32,858 nucleotides of DNA from an uncultured Clostridia bacterium (GCA_934254825.1 CAKQMB010000019.1:1-32858); one strand, 5' to 3'; shown: positions 1 to 8,370, counted from the stretch's first letter. Numbers and translations are program-made. The notes: a model not told the origin generated them from the letters alone.

Positions 1-33
1 AAAGGTCGGATAGTCTGGCGTAGCAAAAACTGA
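1..33 (+). CDS. infA: Translation initiation factor IF-1, C-terminal end (partial)
   Basis: The first ten codons read KGRIVWRSKN followed by TGA. This matches the conserved C-terminal end of IF-1 (family ending like ...RGRITWRxK). Its place directly before rpmJ and rpsM is the standard infA position in the Bacillota alpha/spc supercluster. Only the last 10 residues lie in the window, so the call rests on this short match plus synteny. Confidence 0.75.
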   Translation, partial: KGRIVWRSKN

Positions 34-74
34 CAATTTTGTTAATTTAAACTTAAAATCGGAGGATCAAAAAA

Positions 75-191
75 ATGAAAGTAAGACCATCAGTGAAACC
101 TATGTGCGACAAGTGCAGAGTCATTAAAAGAGAAGGAAAGGTTATGGTTATTTGCTCCAAGAACAAGAGCCATAAACAGAGACAGGGTTAA
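75..191 (+). CDS. rpmJ: 50S ribosomal protein L36 (bL36)
   Basis: A 38-residue protein beginning MKVRPSVKPMCDKC and ending SHKQRQG, the usual length and sequence of bL36. The zinc-binding pattern is present: Cys11, Cys14, Cys27 and His33, so this is the zinc-containing C+ form. It binds 23S rRNA late in large-subunit assembly. A GGAGG ribosome binding site sits at 61-65, about 9 bases before the ATG. It lies between infA and rpsM, as in most Bacillota, and is probably cotranscribed with them. Confidence 0.96.
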   Translation: MKVRPSVKPMCDKCRVIKREGKVMVICSKNKSHKQRQG

Positions 192-260
192 TTACTTTTC
201 AATTCTCGGGAAACCGAAACACAAAAAACAAATTTTAAAAAAATTCGGAGGATATACAAA

Positions 261-638
261 ATGGCTCGTATTGCCGGCGTAGATTTACCAAGAGAAAAGC
301 GCGTAGAAATCGGTATAACGTATATATACGGTATCGGCAGACCTACGGCAACCAAAATTTTAAAAGAGACGGGCGTCAATCCCGATACGAGGGTTAAAGA
401 CCTTACGGAAGACGACGTTGCAAAACTCAGAGAATACATCGAGCATCACCTTAAAGTCGAAGGTGAGCTTAAAAGCGAAGTATCCCTTTCCATCAAGAGA
501 CTTATGGAAATCGGTTGCTATCGCGGCGTAAGACACAGAAAGGGCTTGCCCGTAAGAGGACAAAGCTCCAAGAGAAACGCGAGAACGAGAAAAGGTCCTC
601 GTCGTACGGTCGCCAAGAAGAAGACCGCAAGCAAGTAA
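261..638 (+). CDS. rpsM: 30S ribosomal protein S13 (uS13)
   Basis: At 125 residues this is the usual uS13 length. It starts MARIAGVDLPREKRVEIG and carries the helix-two-turn-helix segment with the YIYGIG motif. The basic C-terminal tail (RNARTRKGPRRTVA) reaches toward the P-site tRNA. The protein sits in the 30S head and contacts 23S rRNA and L5 across the subunit interface. The stretch RGQSSKRNART differs slightly from the more common RGQRTKTNART but keeps the basic character. A GGAGG site lies just upstream at about 247-251. It is part of the alpha operon, with 19 bases between its stop and rpsK. Confidence 0.98.
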   Translation: MARIAGVDLPREKRVEIGITYIYGIGRPTATKILKETGVNPDTRVKDLTEDDVAKLREYIEHHLKVEGELKSEVSLSIKRLMEIGCYRGVRHRKGLPVRGQSSKRNARTRKGPRRTVAKKKTASK

Positions 639-657
639 TACAAGGAGGTAAACAGAA

Positions 658-1047
658 ATGGCTGTTAAGAAAGTCGTAAAGAAACGTAAAGAATTAAAAA
701 ACGTAGACAAAGGTCAGGTTCATATCAAATCCTCCTTTAACAACACTATCGTTACCGTTACCGATACGAACGGAAACGACATCGCTCATTGCAGTTCGGG
801 CGCACTCGGTTTCAAAGGATCGAGAAAGAGTACCCCGTTCGCCGCACAGCAGGCAGCGGAAACCGCAGCTAAGGCGGCAATGGAACACGGACTTCGTTCT
901 GTCGAAGTTTATGTAAAGGGACCCGGACAGGGCAGAGAATCGGCTATCAGAGCACTCGGAAACGTAGGATTGGAAGTAACGCTCATTCAGGACGTATCCC
1001 CCATTCCTCACAACGGATGCCGTCCGCCGAAACGTCGTAGAGTTTAA
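658..1047 (+). CDS. rpsK: 30S ribosomal protein S11 (uS11)
   Basis: A 129-residue protein with the uS11 core: VHIKSSFNNTIVTVTD near the start, the GFKGSRKSTPFAAQ segment, and the C-terminal DVSPIPHNGCRPPKRRRV signature. It forms part of the 30S platform that lines the E site and meets the Shine-Dalgarno helix. An AGGAGG site lies at about 642-648. The gene follows rpsM with a short gap and precedes rpsD, the standard alpha operon order. Nothing unusual was seen in length or motifs. Confidence 0.98.
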   Translation: MAVKKVVKKRKELKNVDKGQVHIKSSFNNTIVTVTDTNGNDIAHCSSGALGFKGSRKSTPFAAQQAAETAAKAAMEHGLRSVEVYVKGPGQGRESAIRALGNVGLEVTLIQDVSPIPHNGCRPPKRRRV

Positions 1048-1065
1048 TTGGGAGGTAAATAAGCG

Positions 1066-1692
1066 ATGGCTAAATATACAGACGCAAAGTGCCGCTTGTG
1101 CAGACGCGAAGGCGGTAAGTTATTCTTAAAAGGCGACAAATGTTACAAAACCTCTTGTCCTTTCGAAAGAAGACCGGTAGCTCCCGGACAGCACGGAGCA
1201 GACAGAAAGAAGGTTTCCGAATACGGACTTCAGCTTCGTGAAAAACAGAAGGCAAAGAGAATTTACGGCGTACTCGAATCTCAGTTCAGAGATTACTACG
1301 AGAAAGCCGATAAAATGAAAGGTATTACCGGTGAAAACATGCTTGCTCTTTTGGAGAGAAGGCTTGATAACGTGGTATACAGAATGGGAATTGCAGTTTC
1401 GAGAAGTCAGGCGCGTCAGCTTGTAACTCACGCACACTTCAACGTAAACGGCAGACCCGTTGACATAGCGTCTTTCCAGGTTAAGGTCGGCGACGTTATT
1501 TCCGTTAAAGAAGGAAAGAAATCGTCTCCTTATTTCGAAGCGTTGAAAGGCTCCGCAAAGAGCGCGAAAATGCCCAAATGGCTTGATTTCGACGTTGAAA
1601 AGTTAGAAGGAAAAATTCTTGCACTTCCGACGAGAGAGGATATTGATTCGCAGATTACCGAACAGATGATTGTCGAGTTGTATTCTAAGTAA
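1066..1692 (+). CDS. rpsD: 30S ribosomal protein S4 (uS4), zinc-containing form
   Basis: A 208-residue S4 with an N-terminal zinc knuckle (Cys9, Cys12, Cys26, Cys31) followed by the conserved PGQHG segment and a central S4 RNA-binding fold (RLDNVVYRMGIA...SRSQARQLVTHAHFNVNG). S4 is a primary binder of the 16S 5' domain and nucleates 30S assembly. In many bacteria it also represses the alpha operon translationally. No separate leader for that feedback can be judged here. The RBS is GGGAGG at about 1050. The C-terminus (EQMIVELYSK) is canonical. Confidence 0.98.
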   Translation: MAKYTDAKCRLCRREGGKLFLKGDKCYKTSCPFERRPVAPGQHGADRKKVSEYGLQLREKQKAKRIYGVLESQFRDYYEKADKMKGITGENMLALLERRLDNVVYRMGIAVSRSQARQLVTHAHFNVNGRPVDIASFQVKVGDVISVKEGKKSSPYFEALKGSAKSAKMPKWLDFDVEKLEGKILALPTREDIDSQITEQMIVELYSK

Positions 1693-1730
1693 TATATACC
1701 ATAACAAATAATCAGGAGGTATATTTTTCT

Positions 1731-2678
1731 ATGATGGAAATAGAAACGCCCAAGATAGTGACTGTTGAAAGCGATGACAGAACGTATGCCAAGATAGTAG
1801 CGGAGCCGCTTGAAAAAGGCTTCGGCTTAACGCTCGGCAATGCACTCAGACGTACGCTTTTATCGTCTCTTCCGGGAGCGGCGGCGCAAGGAATAAAATT
1901 TGCCAACGGAATCGTTAAGCATGAATTTTCCACCGTGCCGGGAGTGAAAGAGGACGTTACCGAAATCATTTTGAACATCAAAGGTATAGCGTTCAAAACC
2001 ACGACCACTGCCCCCGACTTCAAAAAAGTATTAAGACTTTACAAGACGGGTCCCGCAATAGTACTTGCAGGGGATATCGCGTCGGACATGGAAGTAGAGG
2101 TACTCAACAAGGACGCGTATATTTGTACGCTTGACAAAGGCGCTGTACTCGACATGGAAATAACCATTGGAAGAGACAGAGGATATAAAGGCGCAGAACA
2201 CAACAAGACCGAAGAAATAGACTATATTCCTATCGATTCTATTTATACGCCTGTTAAAAAAGTCAGTTACAACGTGGAAAGCACGAGAGTCGGACAAAGC
2301 ACCGATTACGATAAACTGACGCTCGAAGTGTGGACGAACGGAGCATTTTCGGGTAAAGAAATAATAAGTCTCGCCGCAAAGATTTTAGGCGAGCATATCC
2401 AGCTTTTCGCACTCAGCACCGTTATGAGCGGTCCTATCGTCGTTCCCGCAAAGCAGGACAACATAGAGACCATTTTGAGCACGAGTATCGAAGAAATGGA
2501 TTTATCCGTACGTTCTTACAATTGCTTGAAGAGAGCAAACATCCACACTGTAGGCGATTTAACCAAAAAGACGGAAGACGATATGCTTAAAGTCAGAAAT
2601 TTGGGCAAGAAGTCTTTGGACGAAGTAATCTATAAATTAGGCACCTACGGTTTAGCATTAAAAGAAAAGGAGGACTAA
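1731..2678 (+). CDS. rpoA: DNA-directed RNA polymerase subunit alpha
   Basis: At 315 residues it has the full two-domain layout. The N-terminal assembly domain includes EPLEKGFGLTLGNALRRTLL, which mediates dimerisation and beta/beta' binding. The C-terminal domain (about 245-310) contains LSVRSYNCLKRANI and LGKKSLDEV, the helix-hairpin-helix fold that contacts UP elements and activators. The AGGAGG at 1714-1719 is followed by two adjacent ATGs (1731 and 1734). The second could equally be used, which would remove one residue. It is flanked by rpsD and rplQ and is only four bases from rplQ, indicating translational coupling. Confidence 0.98.
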   Translation: MMEIETPKIVTVESDDRTYAKIVAEPLEKGFGLTLGNALRRTLLSSLPGAAAQGIKFANGIVKHEFSTVPGVKEDVTEIILNIKGIAFKTTTTAPDFKKVLRLYKTGPAIVLAGDIASDMEVEVLNKDAYICTLDKGAVLDMEITIGRDRGYKGAEHNKTEEIDYIPIDSIYTPVKKVSYNVESTRVGQSTDYDKLTLEVWTNGAFSGKEIISLAAKILGEHIQLFALSTVMSGPIVVPAKQDNIETILSTSIEEMDLSVRSYNCLKRANIHTVGDLTKKTEDDMLKVRNLGKKSLDEVIYKLGTYGLALKEKED

Positions 2679-2682
2679 AGAA

Positions 2683-3219
2683 ATGCCAAGAAAATTAGGT
2701 ATGACAACCACGCAGAGAAAAGCGGTATTAAGAAATCAGGCGTCGAACCTTTTGTGGTATGGCAGAATCGAAACTACTCTCGGCAGAGCTAAAGAACTCA
2801 GACCGTATGTAGAAAAGATTATTACTCTTGCCATCAACAGTTATGACGACGTTGTAGAAACTACCGTTACTACCAAGGATAAAAAAGGCAAAGACGTTAC
2901 CACCAAAGTCGTTAAAGACGGAGGAAAGAAACTCGCTGCAAGAAGAAAGATCATGAGTCTCGTTTATGATGTTCAGGAGCAGAGAGGCAAGAGCGTCGAG
3001 AAAAACGCGGACGGCGAAATTAAAGTTAACAGAGAGTCTATGAAGGACTTCAAGGCAAGAACGGAAGGCGTTAAGCATCCGCTTGTCGAAAAACTCTTTA
3101 ACACGATCGCTCCCGAGTATGCCGAATCCGGAAGAAAGGGCGGTTATACGAGAATTTATCAGCTCGGCATGAGAAGAGGCGACGCGGCAGACGTTGCTAT
3201 CATCGAGCTTGTAAAATAA
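2683..3219 (+). CDS. rplQ: 50S ribosomal protein L17 (bL17), enlarged form
   Basis: The N-terminal half (MPRKLGMTTTQRKAVLRNQ, then RIETTLGRAKELRPYVEKIITLA) and the C-terminal half (GGYTRIYQLGMRRGDAADVAIIELV) are clearly bL17. The total is 178 residues, against about 115-130 usually. The extra length lies in two Lys/Glu/Asp-rich inserts, roughly residues 57-88 and 100-125, on either side of the KKLAARRKIM segment. L17 binds near the polypeptide exit tunnel. The ribosome binding site AAGGAGG lies inside the end of rpoA, and the two genes are four bases apart. A terminator follows at 3346-3371, so this is the last gene of the operon. Confidence 0.97.
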   Translation: MPRKLGMTTTQRKAVLRNQASNLLWYGRIETTLGRAKELRPYVEKIITLAINSYDDVVETTVTTKDKKGKDVTTKVVKDGGKKLAARRKIMSLVYDVQEQRGKSVEKNADGEIKVNRESMKDFKARTEGVKHPLVEKLFNTIAPEYAESGRKGGYTRIYQLGMRRGDAADVAIIELVK

Positions 3220-3345
3220 TCGTTTAACGTTAACGGTTAATTATTGACCGTCGGCGTTTTAACCGTAGATCGAAGATTGCCTGACGGCAATACGGAGATC
3301 GGGTTTACTTTTCGAGTATAGTCGAGATTAAATCTTAACATAGGC

Positions 3346-3371
3346 AAAGGGCTTCAACCGAAGCCCTTTTT
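3346..3371 (+). terminator. Intrinsic terminator closing the ribosomal operon
   Basis: A perfect 10-bp stem (AAAGGGCTTC / GAAGCCCTTT) with an AACC loop runs directly into a T tract. It lies 127 bases after rplQ. Two smaller inverted repeats precede it: an 8-bp pair ACGGTTAA/TTAACCGT around 3233-3269, and ATTGCC/GGCAAT near 3276-3292. Confidence 0.85.
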
Positions 3372-3377
3372 GTCGTA

Positions 3378-3660
3378 GAATAAAAGTTTTTGTCATCCAT
3401 TATTTTATGGAATAAAAGTTTTCCTCACCCGGTATTTTATGGAATAAAAGTTTTCCGCCCTTATAGAATAAATGTTTTCGACGCCTTTTTTTGAGGAGTA
3501 ATAGTTTTCCGTTTTTTTTATTTGTAACATAAAAGTTTACAGAAGCATTTTTTGTGGAACAAAAATATAAACCCTCTTTTGTCAAAGTTTACAGAAGTTT
3601 TTGCCGCGAAACAGAAGTTGACCCGTTTTTATCAAAGTATACCGAAGTCTTTTTGCCGCG
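3378..3660. repeat. Degenerate ~24-32 bp tandem repeat array, noncoding
   Basis: Variants of GGAATAAAAGTTTTCC recur at about 3378, 3409, 3441, 3465, 3495, 3525 and 3555, and then fade into shorter units (AAAGTTTACAGAAG, AAAGTATACCGAAG) up to about 3660. The first three steps are 31-32 bases and later ones 24-30, so the period is not a multiple of three and no frame is preserved. The first copies are the most alike. From 3661 to 3939 I see no gene, only AT-rich sequence with short open frames that have no RBS and no recognisable protein. Confidence 0.6.
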
Positions 3661-3939
3661 GAATGAAGCCGAGCCGAAAAACTTCGGCGTTAAATCCGAC
3701 ATTAAACGACTTTTTCTTTAAAATGCCTTTTCGTAAGCGGACGATAAGCGTTTTTAACAGGTTAAAAACAACAAAAAGTGCCGTTAATCGACTTATAGGC
3801 GGACTTATTGCCGATTTTGCGCTGCCCGAGCCGTTGACGTTTGCCTTTTTCGGGGCAGGGAAAACAGCGGAAAAACGCGGCGCGACGCAAAAATAACTTA
3901 AAAAAATCAACCGAAAATAAAAAAAATCGTTAAAAATAA

Positions 3940-3968
3940 TTGAAATAATTCACGATATATGTTATTAT
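3940..3968 (+). promoter_or_regulatory. Predicted sigma-A promoter for the large surface protein
   Basis: TTGAAA (3940-3945), a 17-base spacer and TATTAT (3963-3968). The predicted start of transcription is near 3975, giving a leader of about 225 bases before the ATG at 4199. Confidence 0.55.
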
Positions 3969-3974
3969 ATTTAT

Positions 3975-4198
3975 AACTGGAAGTCGGGGACTTGCCCGCA
4001 AGGCTTTACGGCTTCGCGGAATTTTATCCGAGAAGAGCAAAAACGCAGGTTTTTGCATAAACCCGCAGAGGGTTTTTAAAGATTTGCCCGAAAGGCAAAA
4101 GATTTACTCTATAACAGCATCGAAAGTATATTTGAATCGTTTTGCTTGCGGACGTAAATGTAAAATCCGCGATAAAAACGGTTTACGGGAGAAAGTTT
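3975..4198 (+). promoter_or_regulatory. Hairpin-rich 5' leader of the 1331-residue protein
   Basis: Successive hairpins can be drawn. CTTGC/GCAAG lies at about 3991-4002. A perfect 8-bp stem GCAAAAAC/GTTTTTGC with a GCAG loop lies at 4037-4056. AAACCC/GGGTTT with a GCAGA loop lies at 4059-4075 and is followed by extra Ts. TTGCC/GGCAA lies at 4084-4097. The 13-base motif TTGCCCG(C/A)AAGGC occurs twice (3992-4004 and 4084-4096). It matches no riboswitch class that I recognise. The 4059-4077 hairpin could act as a weak attenuator. Confidence 0.4.
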
Positions 4199-7100
4199 AT
4201 GGAAAATAAGCACGGGAACAAGAGATTACCGCTCAGCCTGCTTGCGCTCATTACTGCGCTTATGCTGGCTCTTTTCGCGGTCTCCTGCGGCGGAGGCGGG
4301 ACTTCGGAGTCCGCGTCGACCGACGGAGGAACTTCGACTTCGGTAACGGACGATAAAGCGGTACAGCCTGACGCGGAATTTCCGGAATACACCACGAATT
4401 CCGACCCCGATTTAAACGTCGATTCGTTGCGTGCGAGAAGGGACGAGCTTATCGTCGGCATAAAAGGCGGCGGAATAATAAAAGGCTACCTCAGGCTTTT
4501 TGCCGAAGCTTCCGCGGCTACCGACGTTACGGACGACTCGATAATCGTTTTCGAACCCGATCCGAAAAACGTTAAGCTCGACGAACTTGTAAGCAAAGTA
4601 AACAGCTATATCGGCGAAGCCAAACCCGGCGCGATAACGGAAGCCGATTGCGCGGCAGCCGCAAAGCTTTTGTACGAAGATCATGATCTTAACGGTCTTT
4701 ACGGATTTTATCAGACGGCTTACAGGTTTTACGCGAACTTCGTGTATATGCGCAAGGATTTCTCCGTTACGGGGAACGGCGGTTACCTTTCCGAGGATCC
4801 GGACGATCTTGCGGGATATAAGGCGAAGGAAATAATCACGCGAGCCAAAAAGCTTCTGAGAACTTCCTTCAAACTCGATGGCAAACCGGGCGAAGGACAC
4901 AGCGACTGCTCGACGGATTGCAACGCGACTTACGCGAAAGAATACGTCGAAGCGTTTAAAACGGACGTCGTGAGCGAAATCGTCGCTACGAACATAAACA
5001 GCAGAGCGATCGTATCCGACAAGCAGAAAACGCTTGATTTCTACTATTATCTCATTTTCAAATCGGGTAAATACGCGGACGATACGGTAAACTACAACTG
5101 CCGCACACCGTCGCAGATCGTTTACGGCGATCTTTCGACGGATATCGAAACCGCGGACGCGCTTGCCGAAAGAGATTACACCGTCATAAGGACGATGATG
5201 CTCGCCGATTACAAGCTGATCGCGAAAAGCGAGAGCGACCTCGAAAAGAGACTTCTCGACAGACTCGACGCTTACTTCAAAAAGGCGACCGTCGAAAAAG
5301 GACTTAAACGTTATATGGAAGTCGCCGCCGAACGCGTGAACGGGTTCGGAAAAACGGCGGCGATAGAAAGTTCGGACACGGACGAAGAGCGCGACAAGAA
5401 AACCGACGAACGCAGAGCCGAACTCGCGCTTATCGAAAAATATCTTCGTCATTTCGACGCTCTCGAAGAAAATTACCAAATAGAGTTATCGACGGGAACG
5501 GTTACGATAAACGTTAAAACCGTCGCGATAAATCCGGACGGAGAAACCGGGGACGAAACCGATACAGGCGCTGAATACAAGGGCGCGGATTGGGATAACG
5601 TCAGAGACATTCTCAACAAATACGTCGGTCTCACGAAATCGGCGGTCGAAGCGATAAGGATATCCAAAGCAAACAAGTACGGAATATCCGCGGACGCAAC
5701 GGTAAGCTACAACGTGGACATAGCCAACAGGCTTGCCGACACTCTCGCTTCGAGATACGGCGAGAACAAACCGAGATATACGGGACCCGAAATAGCGGAC
5801 GGATTTATAAACAGCTATTCGAGAAACGGCGCGCTCGTCTGCGAGGATAAATCGACGAAAAGAGTAGAGTGGTTCAACACCCCGACGCTCGAATTCGTTC
5901 CGACGGAAAACGAAAAGATTTTCACGATAGACGTTCTCAACAACATTCTTCCGCCGTCCAACCCGATATCGAGTATCTTCAACAAGATATTCCCGCAGGA
6001 AAAAATTCCGTCGGTCAAGGTTACAGCCGTCGATAAAGACGGAAACGAGATAAACTGTTTCGATCAGAACGCAAAACTTAAAGTCGTATTCGGCGGAATA
6101 CCTGCCGTCGAAAGAAACATAAATCTTATCCTCAACAACGAGGAAAAGATGCAGGTCGCGTCGAGCGAACTTTCCGATATCGAAAAACTCGGACTTGCCG
6201 ACGTTCACAGCCTCAGGTATTACCTGTCTTTCTCCGTTCTCGTTCCGGCAACGAGCGCGGACGCGGAAGGCAACAATCAAAACATAAGCTATATCGCGAT
6301 GGACGAAAGGGAATTCGCGCGGATCAAATCTTTAAACGAAGGAATGCAGTTCAAAGTCGAGCTTACCTTCGATAAGGAAAAAGTACAGGATGCGAGCGAA
6401 TTCGTCGCAATCGGTTACGACCACTCGAAAATCAAGTTCGTTTGCGATAACGAGCAGCAAAAAAATGACGGAGATGATGTAAAAATGACATTCTTCTTAG
6501 GAAACGTGAACACCGCGATGTCGGTAGGGATTTTAAGTCAGGATTCTTTCAAGAACATAGCCTTATTCGTCGCCATAGGCGTAATCGCGCTTATCATCGT
6601 CGCTTTGATTATCTGGGCAATCGTCGCGCATGTAAGACGTAAGAGATACAAAGTGAAATACAATGCTATGGGCGGCAGATTTTCCAACGGACAGAAAGTC
6701 AGACTCAGCAAAAATCTCGGTTATCCCAACAACCCCACGAGAAGAGGATACCAGTTCATGGGCTGGTACACCAACAAGAAATGCACGAGAAAATTCGACG
6801 TTGCGACCCACAAGGGCGGATGCGTTACCGTTTACGCGAAATGGTTGCCGCAGTCGAAATACGATAAATTAAACGATGCTCAGGAACTTATAACCAAGAG
6901 AGTTTGCAGCGATTATCGCGGCAAAGCCAACGGAACGGCAGGAACAGGCGTTCATCAGGCGGCGATCGGTTACGACGAAGATCCGAGAATAGCCAAGCTC
7001 GAAATCGAAAAACTCAGCTACGAAGCCAAGAAAGCCGAAGAAGAGAGAAAAGCCGAGGAAGTAAGACTTCAAACTATAAGAGAAATTCAGGCGGCAAAAG

Positions 7101-8194
7101 ATAACGACAACGCCAAAGAAAACGCGGAGAAGGAAGCCGAAAAGGCAAAACTCGCTCTTCAACAGGCTCTTGCCGAAAGAGAAGCTCTTATAAGCCTTGC
7201 GAAAGCAGAAGAGAGAAACAAAGTTCTCGAAGAAATAAGAGCCGCGGAAGCCGCGAAAACCGCCGAACCGTCTATCGACGAAGGCAAAGTAAACGAGCTT
7301 ATCGACAGCAAGCTCAAAGCTTACGACGAGCAGAGAGCAAAAGAGATCGCGGCGGAAAAATCACGTCTCGACGCGGAACTTGCCGCTAAACTCGCAGCCG
7401 AACAAGCCGCGCTCGCAATCCTTGCGGCGGCAAAGAAGGACGAGAAGCCCGAGGAAAAACCCGAAGAGAAGTTCAACGCGGGCAAAGCGTTCGACGAACT
7501 TAAAGCCGAGCTTTTAAGCTACAAGGCGGCAGACGATCTCGATTTCGGTTTAAACGAAGAAGGAGTCGCCGTTTCGATTAAAACGGTCGGAGATACCGTA
7601 GAAGTGGAAGCCGACGCGGAAGCGGACGAACTCGCTAAAAAGGGTATGACCGTCGAAGCGGGCGCAAAACTTCCCGTCAAAACGATTGTTTCGAAAGACG
7701 AAGACATCGCTTCGGCAAAAGAGCTTATCGAAGAAACGCTTTACGATAAAGGATATATGAAAGCCGAAAAGGCAGCCGTAACCGAATGCTCCGACGCGGA
7801 GAGAAAGGGCGGCTACGAATTCAAGCTTGCAAAAGGTAAGGTCGCGTCCACGCCCGAAGAATTCTTCAAACTCATAAGAGTTTATGCGAAATCGTTCGTT
7901 GCCGCGGACGAAGGCGCGGTTACGGAAAAGACCTTGATGAAAGCTTTCCTTGCAGGCGGAAAAATATACATTTATCTCAGCGGAGCGGCAGAAGGACTTA
8001 ACGCCGCGGACGACGCGATGAAAGCCGAAGGTCTCGATTCGTTTATGGTCGTAAAGACTGCGGACGATTGCAAGAAAGCTCTCGGAGCAATCTCGCATAT
8101 GATGCGCTCGAACAACCTCGTTCGTTATCCTTCCGCAACAAACGTTAAGGAAGATTCTTCCGAAAAAGGCTTCACTTACACGCTTAAAGCGTAA
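4199..8194 (+). CDS. Large lipoprotein with transmembrane helix, InlB-type repeat and coiled coil
   Basis: I choose the ATG at 4199 because a GGGAGAAAG site precedes it and a signal peptide then starts the protein. Residues 1-29 form a lipoprotein signal with lipobox AVSC (Cys30). Residues about 31-780 are an unrecognised, charged extracytoplasmic region. Residues 787-810 form one strong transmembrane helix, followed by the positive cluster RRKRYK. Residues about 819-882 match an InlB B-repeat/Flg_new module (YNAMGG...NPTRRGYQFMGWYTN...VTVYAKW). Residues about 928-1080 are a Glu/Lys/Ala-rich coiled coil, and 1095-1331 an unrecognised domain. The positive-inside rule puts everything after residue 812 in the cytoplasm, which is odd for an InlB-type module. 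It probably has its own promoter and leader. Function is unknown; an envelope scaffold role would be a guess. Confidence 0.85.
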   Translation: MENKHGNKRLPLSLLALITALMLALFAVSCGGGGTSESASTDGGTSTSVTDDKAVQPDAEFPEYTTNSDPDLNVDSLRARRDELIVGIKGGGIIKGYLRLFAEASAATDVTDDSIIVFEPDPKNVKLDELVSKVNSYIGEAKPGAITEADCAAAAKLLYEDHDLNGLYGFYQTAYRFYANFVYMRKDFSVTGNGGYLSEDPDDLAGYKAKEIITRAKKLLRTSFKLDGKPGEGHSDCSTDCNATYAKEYVEAFKTDVVSEIVATNINSRAIVSDKQKTLDFYYYLIFKSGKYADDTVNYNCRTPSQIVYGDLSTDIETADALAERDYTVIRTMMLADYKLIAKSESDLEKRLLDRLDAYFKKATVEKGLKRYMEVAAERVNGFGKTAAIESSDTDEERDKKTDERRAELALIEKYLRHFDALEENYQIELSTGTVTINVKTVAINPDGETGDETDTGAEYKGADWDNVRDILNKYVGLTKSAVEAIRISKANKYGISADATVSYNVDIANRLADTLASRYGENKPRYTGPEIADGFINSYSRNGALVCEDKSTKRVEWFNTPTLEFVPTENEKIFTIDVLNNILPPSNPISSIFNKIFPQEKIPSVKVTAVDKDGNEINCFDQNAKLKVVFGGIPAVERNINLILNNEEKMQVASSELSDIEKLGLADVHSLRYYLSFSVLVPATSADAEGNNQNISYIAMDEREFARIKSLNEGMQFKVELTFDKEKVQDASEFVAIGYDHSKIKFVCDNEQQKNDGDDVKMTFFLGNVNTAMSVGILSQDSFKNIALFVAIGVIALIIVALIIWAIVAHVRRKRYKVKYNAMGGRFSNGQKVRLSKNLGYPNNPTRRGYQFMGWYTNKKCTRKFDVATHKGGCVTVYAKWLPQSKYDKLNDAQELITKRVCSDYRGKANGTAGTGVHQAAIGYDEDPRIAKLEIEKLSYEAKKAEEERKAEEVRLQTIREIQAAKDNDNAKENAEKEAEKAKLALQQALAEREALISLAKAEERNKVLEEIRAAEAAKTAEPSIDEGKVNELIDSKLKAYDEQRAKEIAAEKSRLDAELAAKLAAEQAALAILAAAKKDEKPEEKPEEKFNAGKAFDELKAELLSYKAADDLDFGLNEEGVAVSIKTVGDTVEVEADAEADELAKKGMTVEAGAKLPVKTIVSKDEDIASAKELIEETLYDKGYMKAEKAAVTECSDAERKGGYEFKLAKGKVASTPEEFFKLIRVYAKSFVAADEGAVTEKTLMKAFLAGGKIYIYLSGAAEGLNAADDAMKAEGLDSFMVVKTADDCKKALGAISHMMRSNNLVRYPSATNVKEDSSEKGFTYTLKA

Positions 8195-8244
8195 CAGGGA
8201 AAGCCGAAAAGCGTAATTCAAAAACGTAATCAAAAAGTCGGATC

Positions 8245-8291
8245 GCTTGCCTTCCCCGACAGTCATTATGCGGCTGTCGGGGAAGGCAAGC
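8245..8291. terminator. Long perfect hairpin between the surface protein gene and greA
   Basis: An 18-bp perfect inverted repeat: the left arm at 8245-8262 begins GCTTGCCTTCCCC and the right arm lies at 8274-8291, with an 11-base loop. No T tract follows on the plus strand. It is therefore either a strong but atypical terminator or a dispersed palindromic unit. It is the only plausible end signal for the upstream gene. Confidence 0.5.
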
Positions 8292-8370
8292 ACATTCATA
8301 AATAAGCGGCGGAAAACGCCCGAAGCAGCCTCCTCAAAAACAAACGAAAGAGGCAAAAGGAGCAATTAAA

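Noticed and set aside
3378..3660. CRISPR array
   Set aside because: The units are degenerate, the spacing is irregular, there are no conserved repeats separated by unique spacers, and no cas gene is nearby.
3552..3896. Open frame of 114 codons on the plus strand after the ribosomal operon
   Set aside because: No RBS, no recognisable protein, and it runs across the noncoding repeat array with an atypical Phe/Lys-rich composition.
3632..3910. Overlapping 92-codon frame on the minus strand
   Set aside because: Shares the same AT-rich region, no RBS, no promoter, low-complexity product.
4142..4198. Upstream TTG start for the 1331-residue lipoprotein
   Set aside because: It would place 19 charged residues before the signal peptide; ATG 4199 has an RBS and gives a standard lipoprotein signal.
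4412..5479. Long minus-strand frame of 355 codons
   Set aside because: Antisense shadow of the large lipoprotein gene. The product is rich in Phe/Arg/Val in the pattern produced by reverse reading of a biased codon set, with no RBS or motif.
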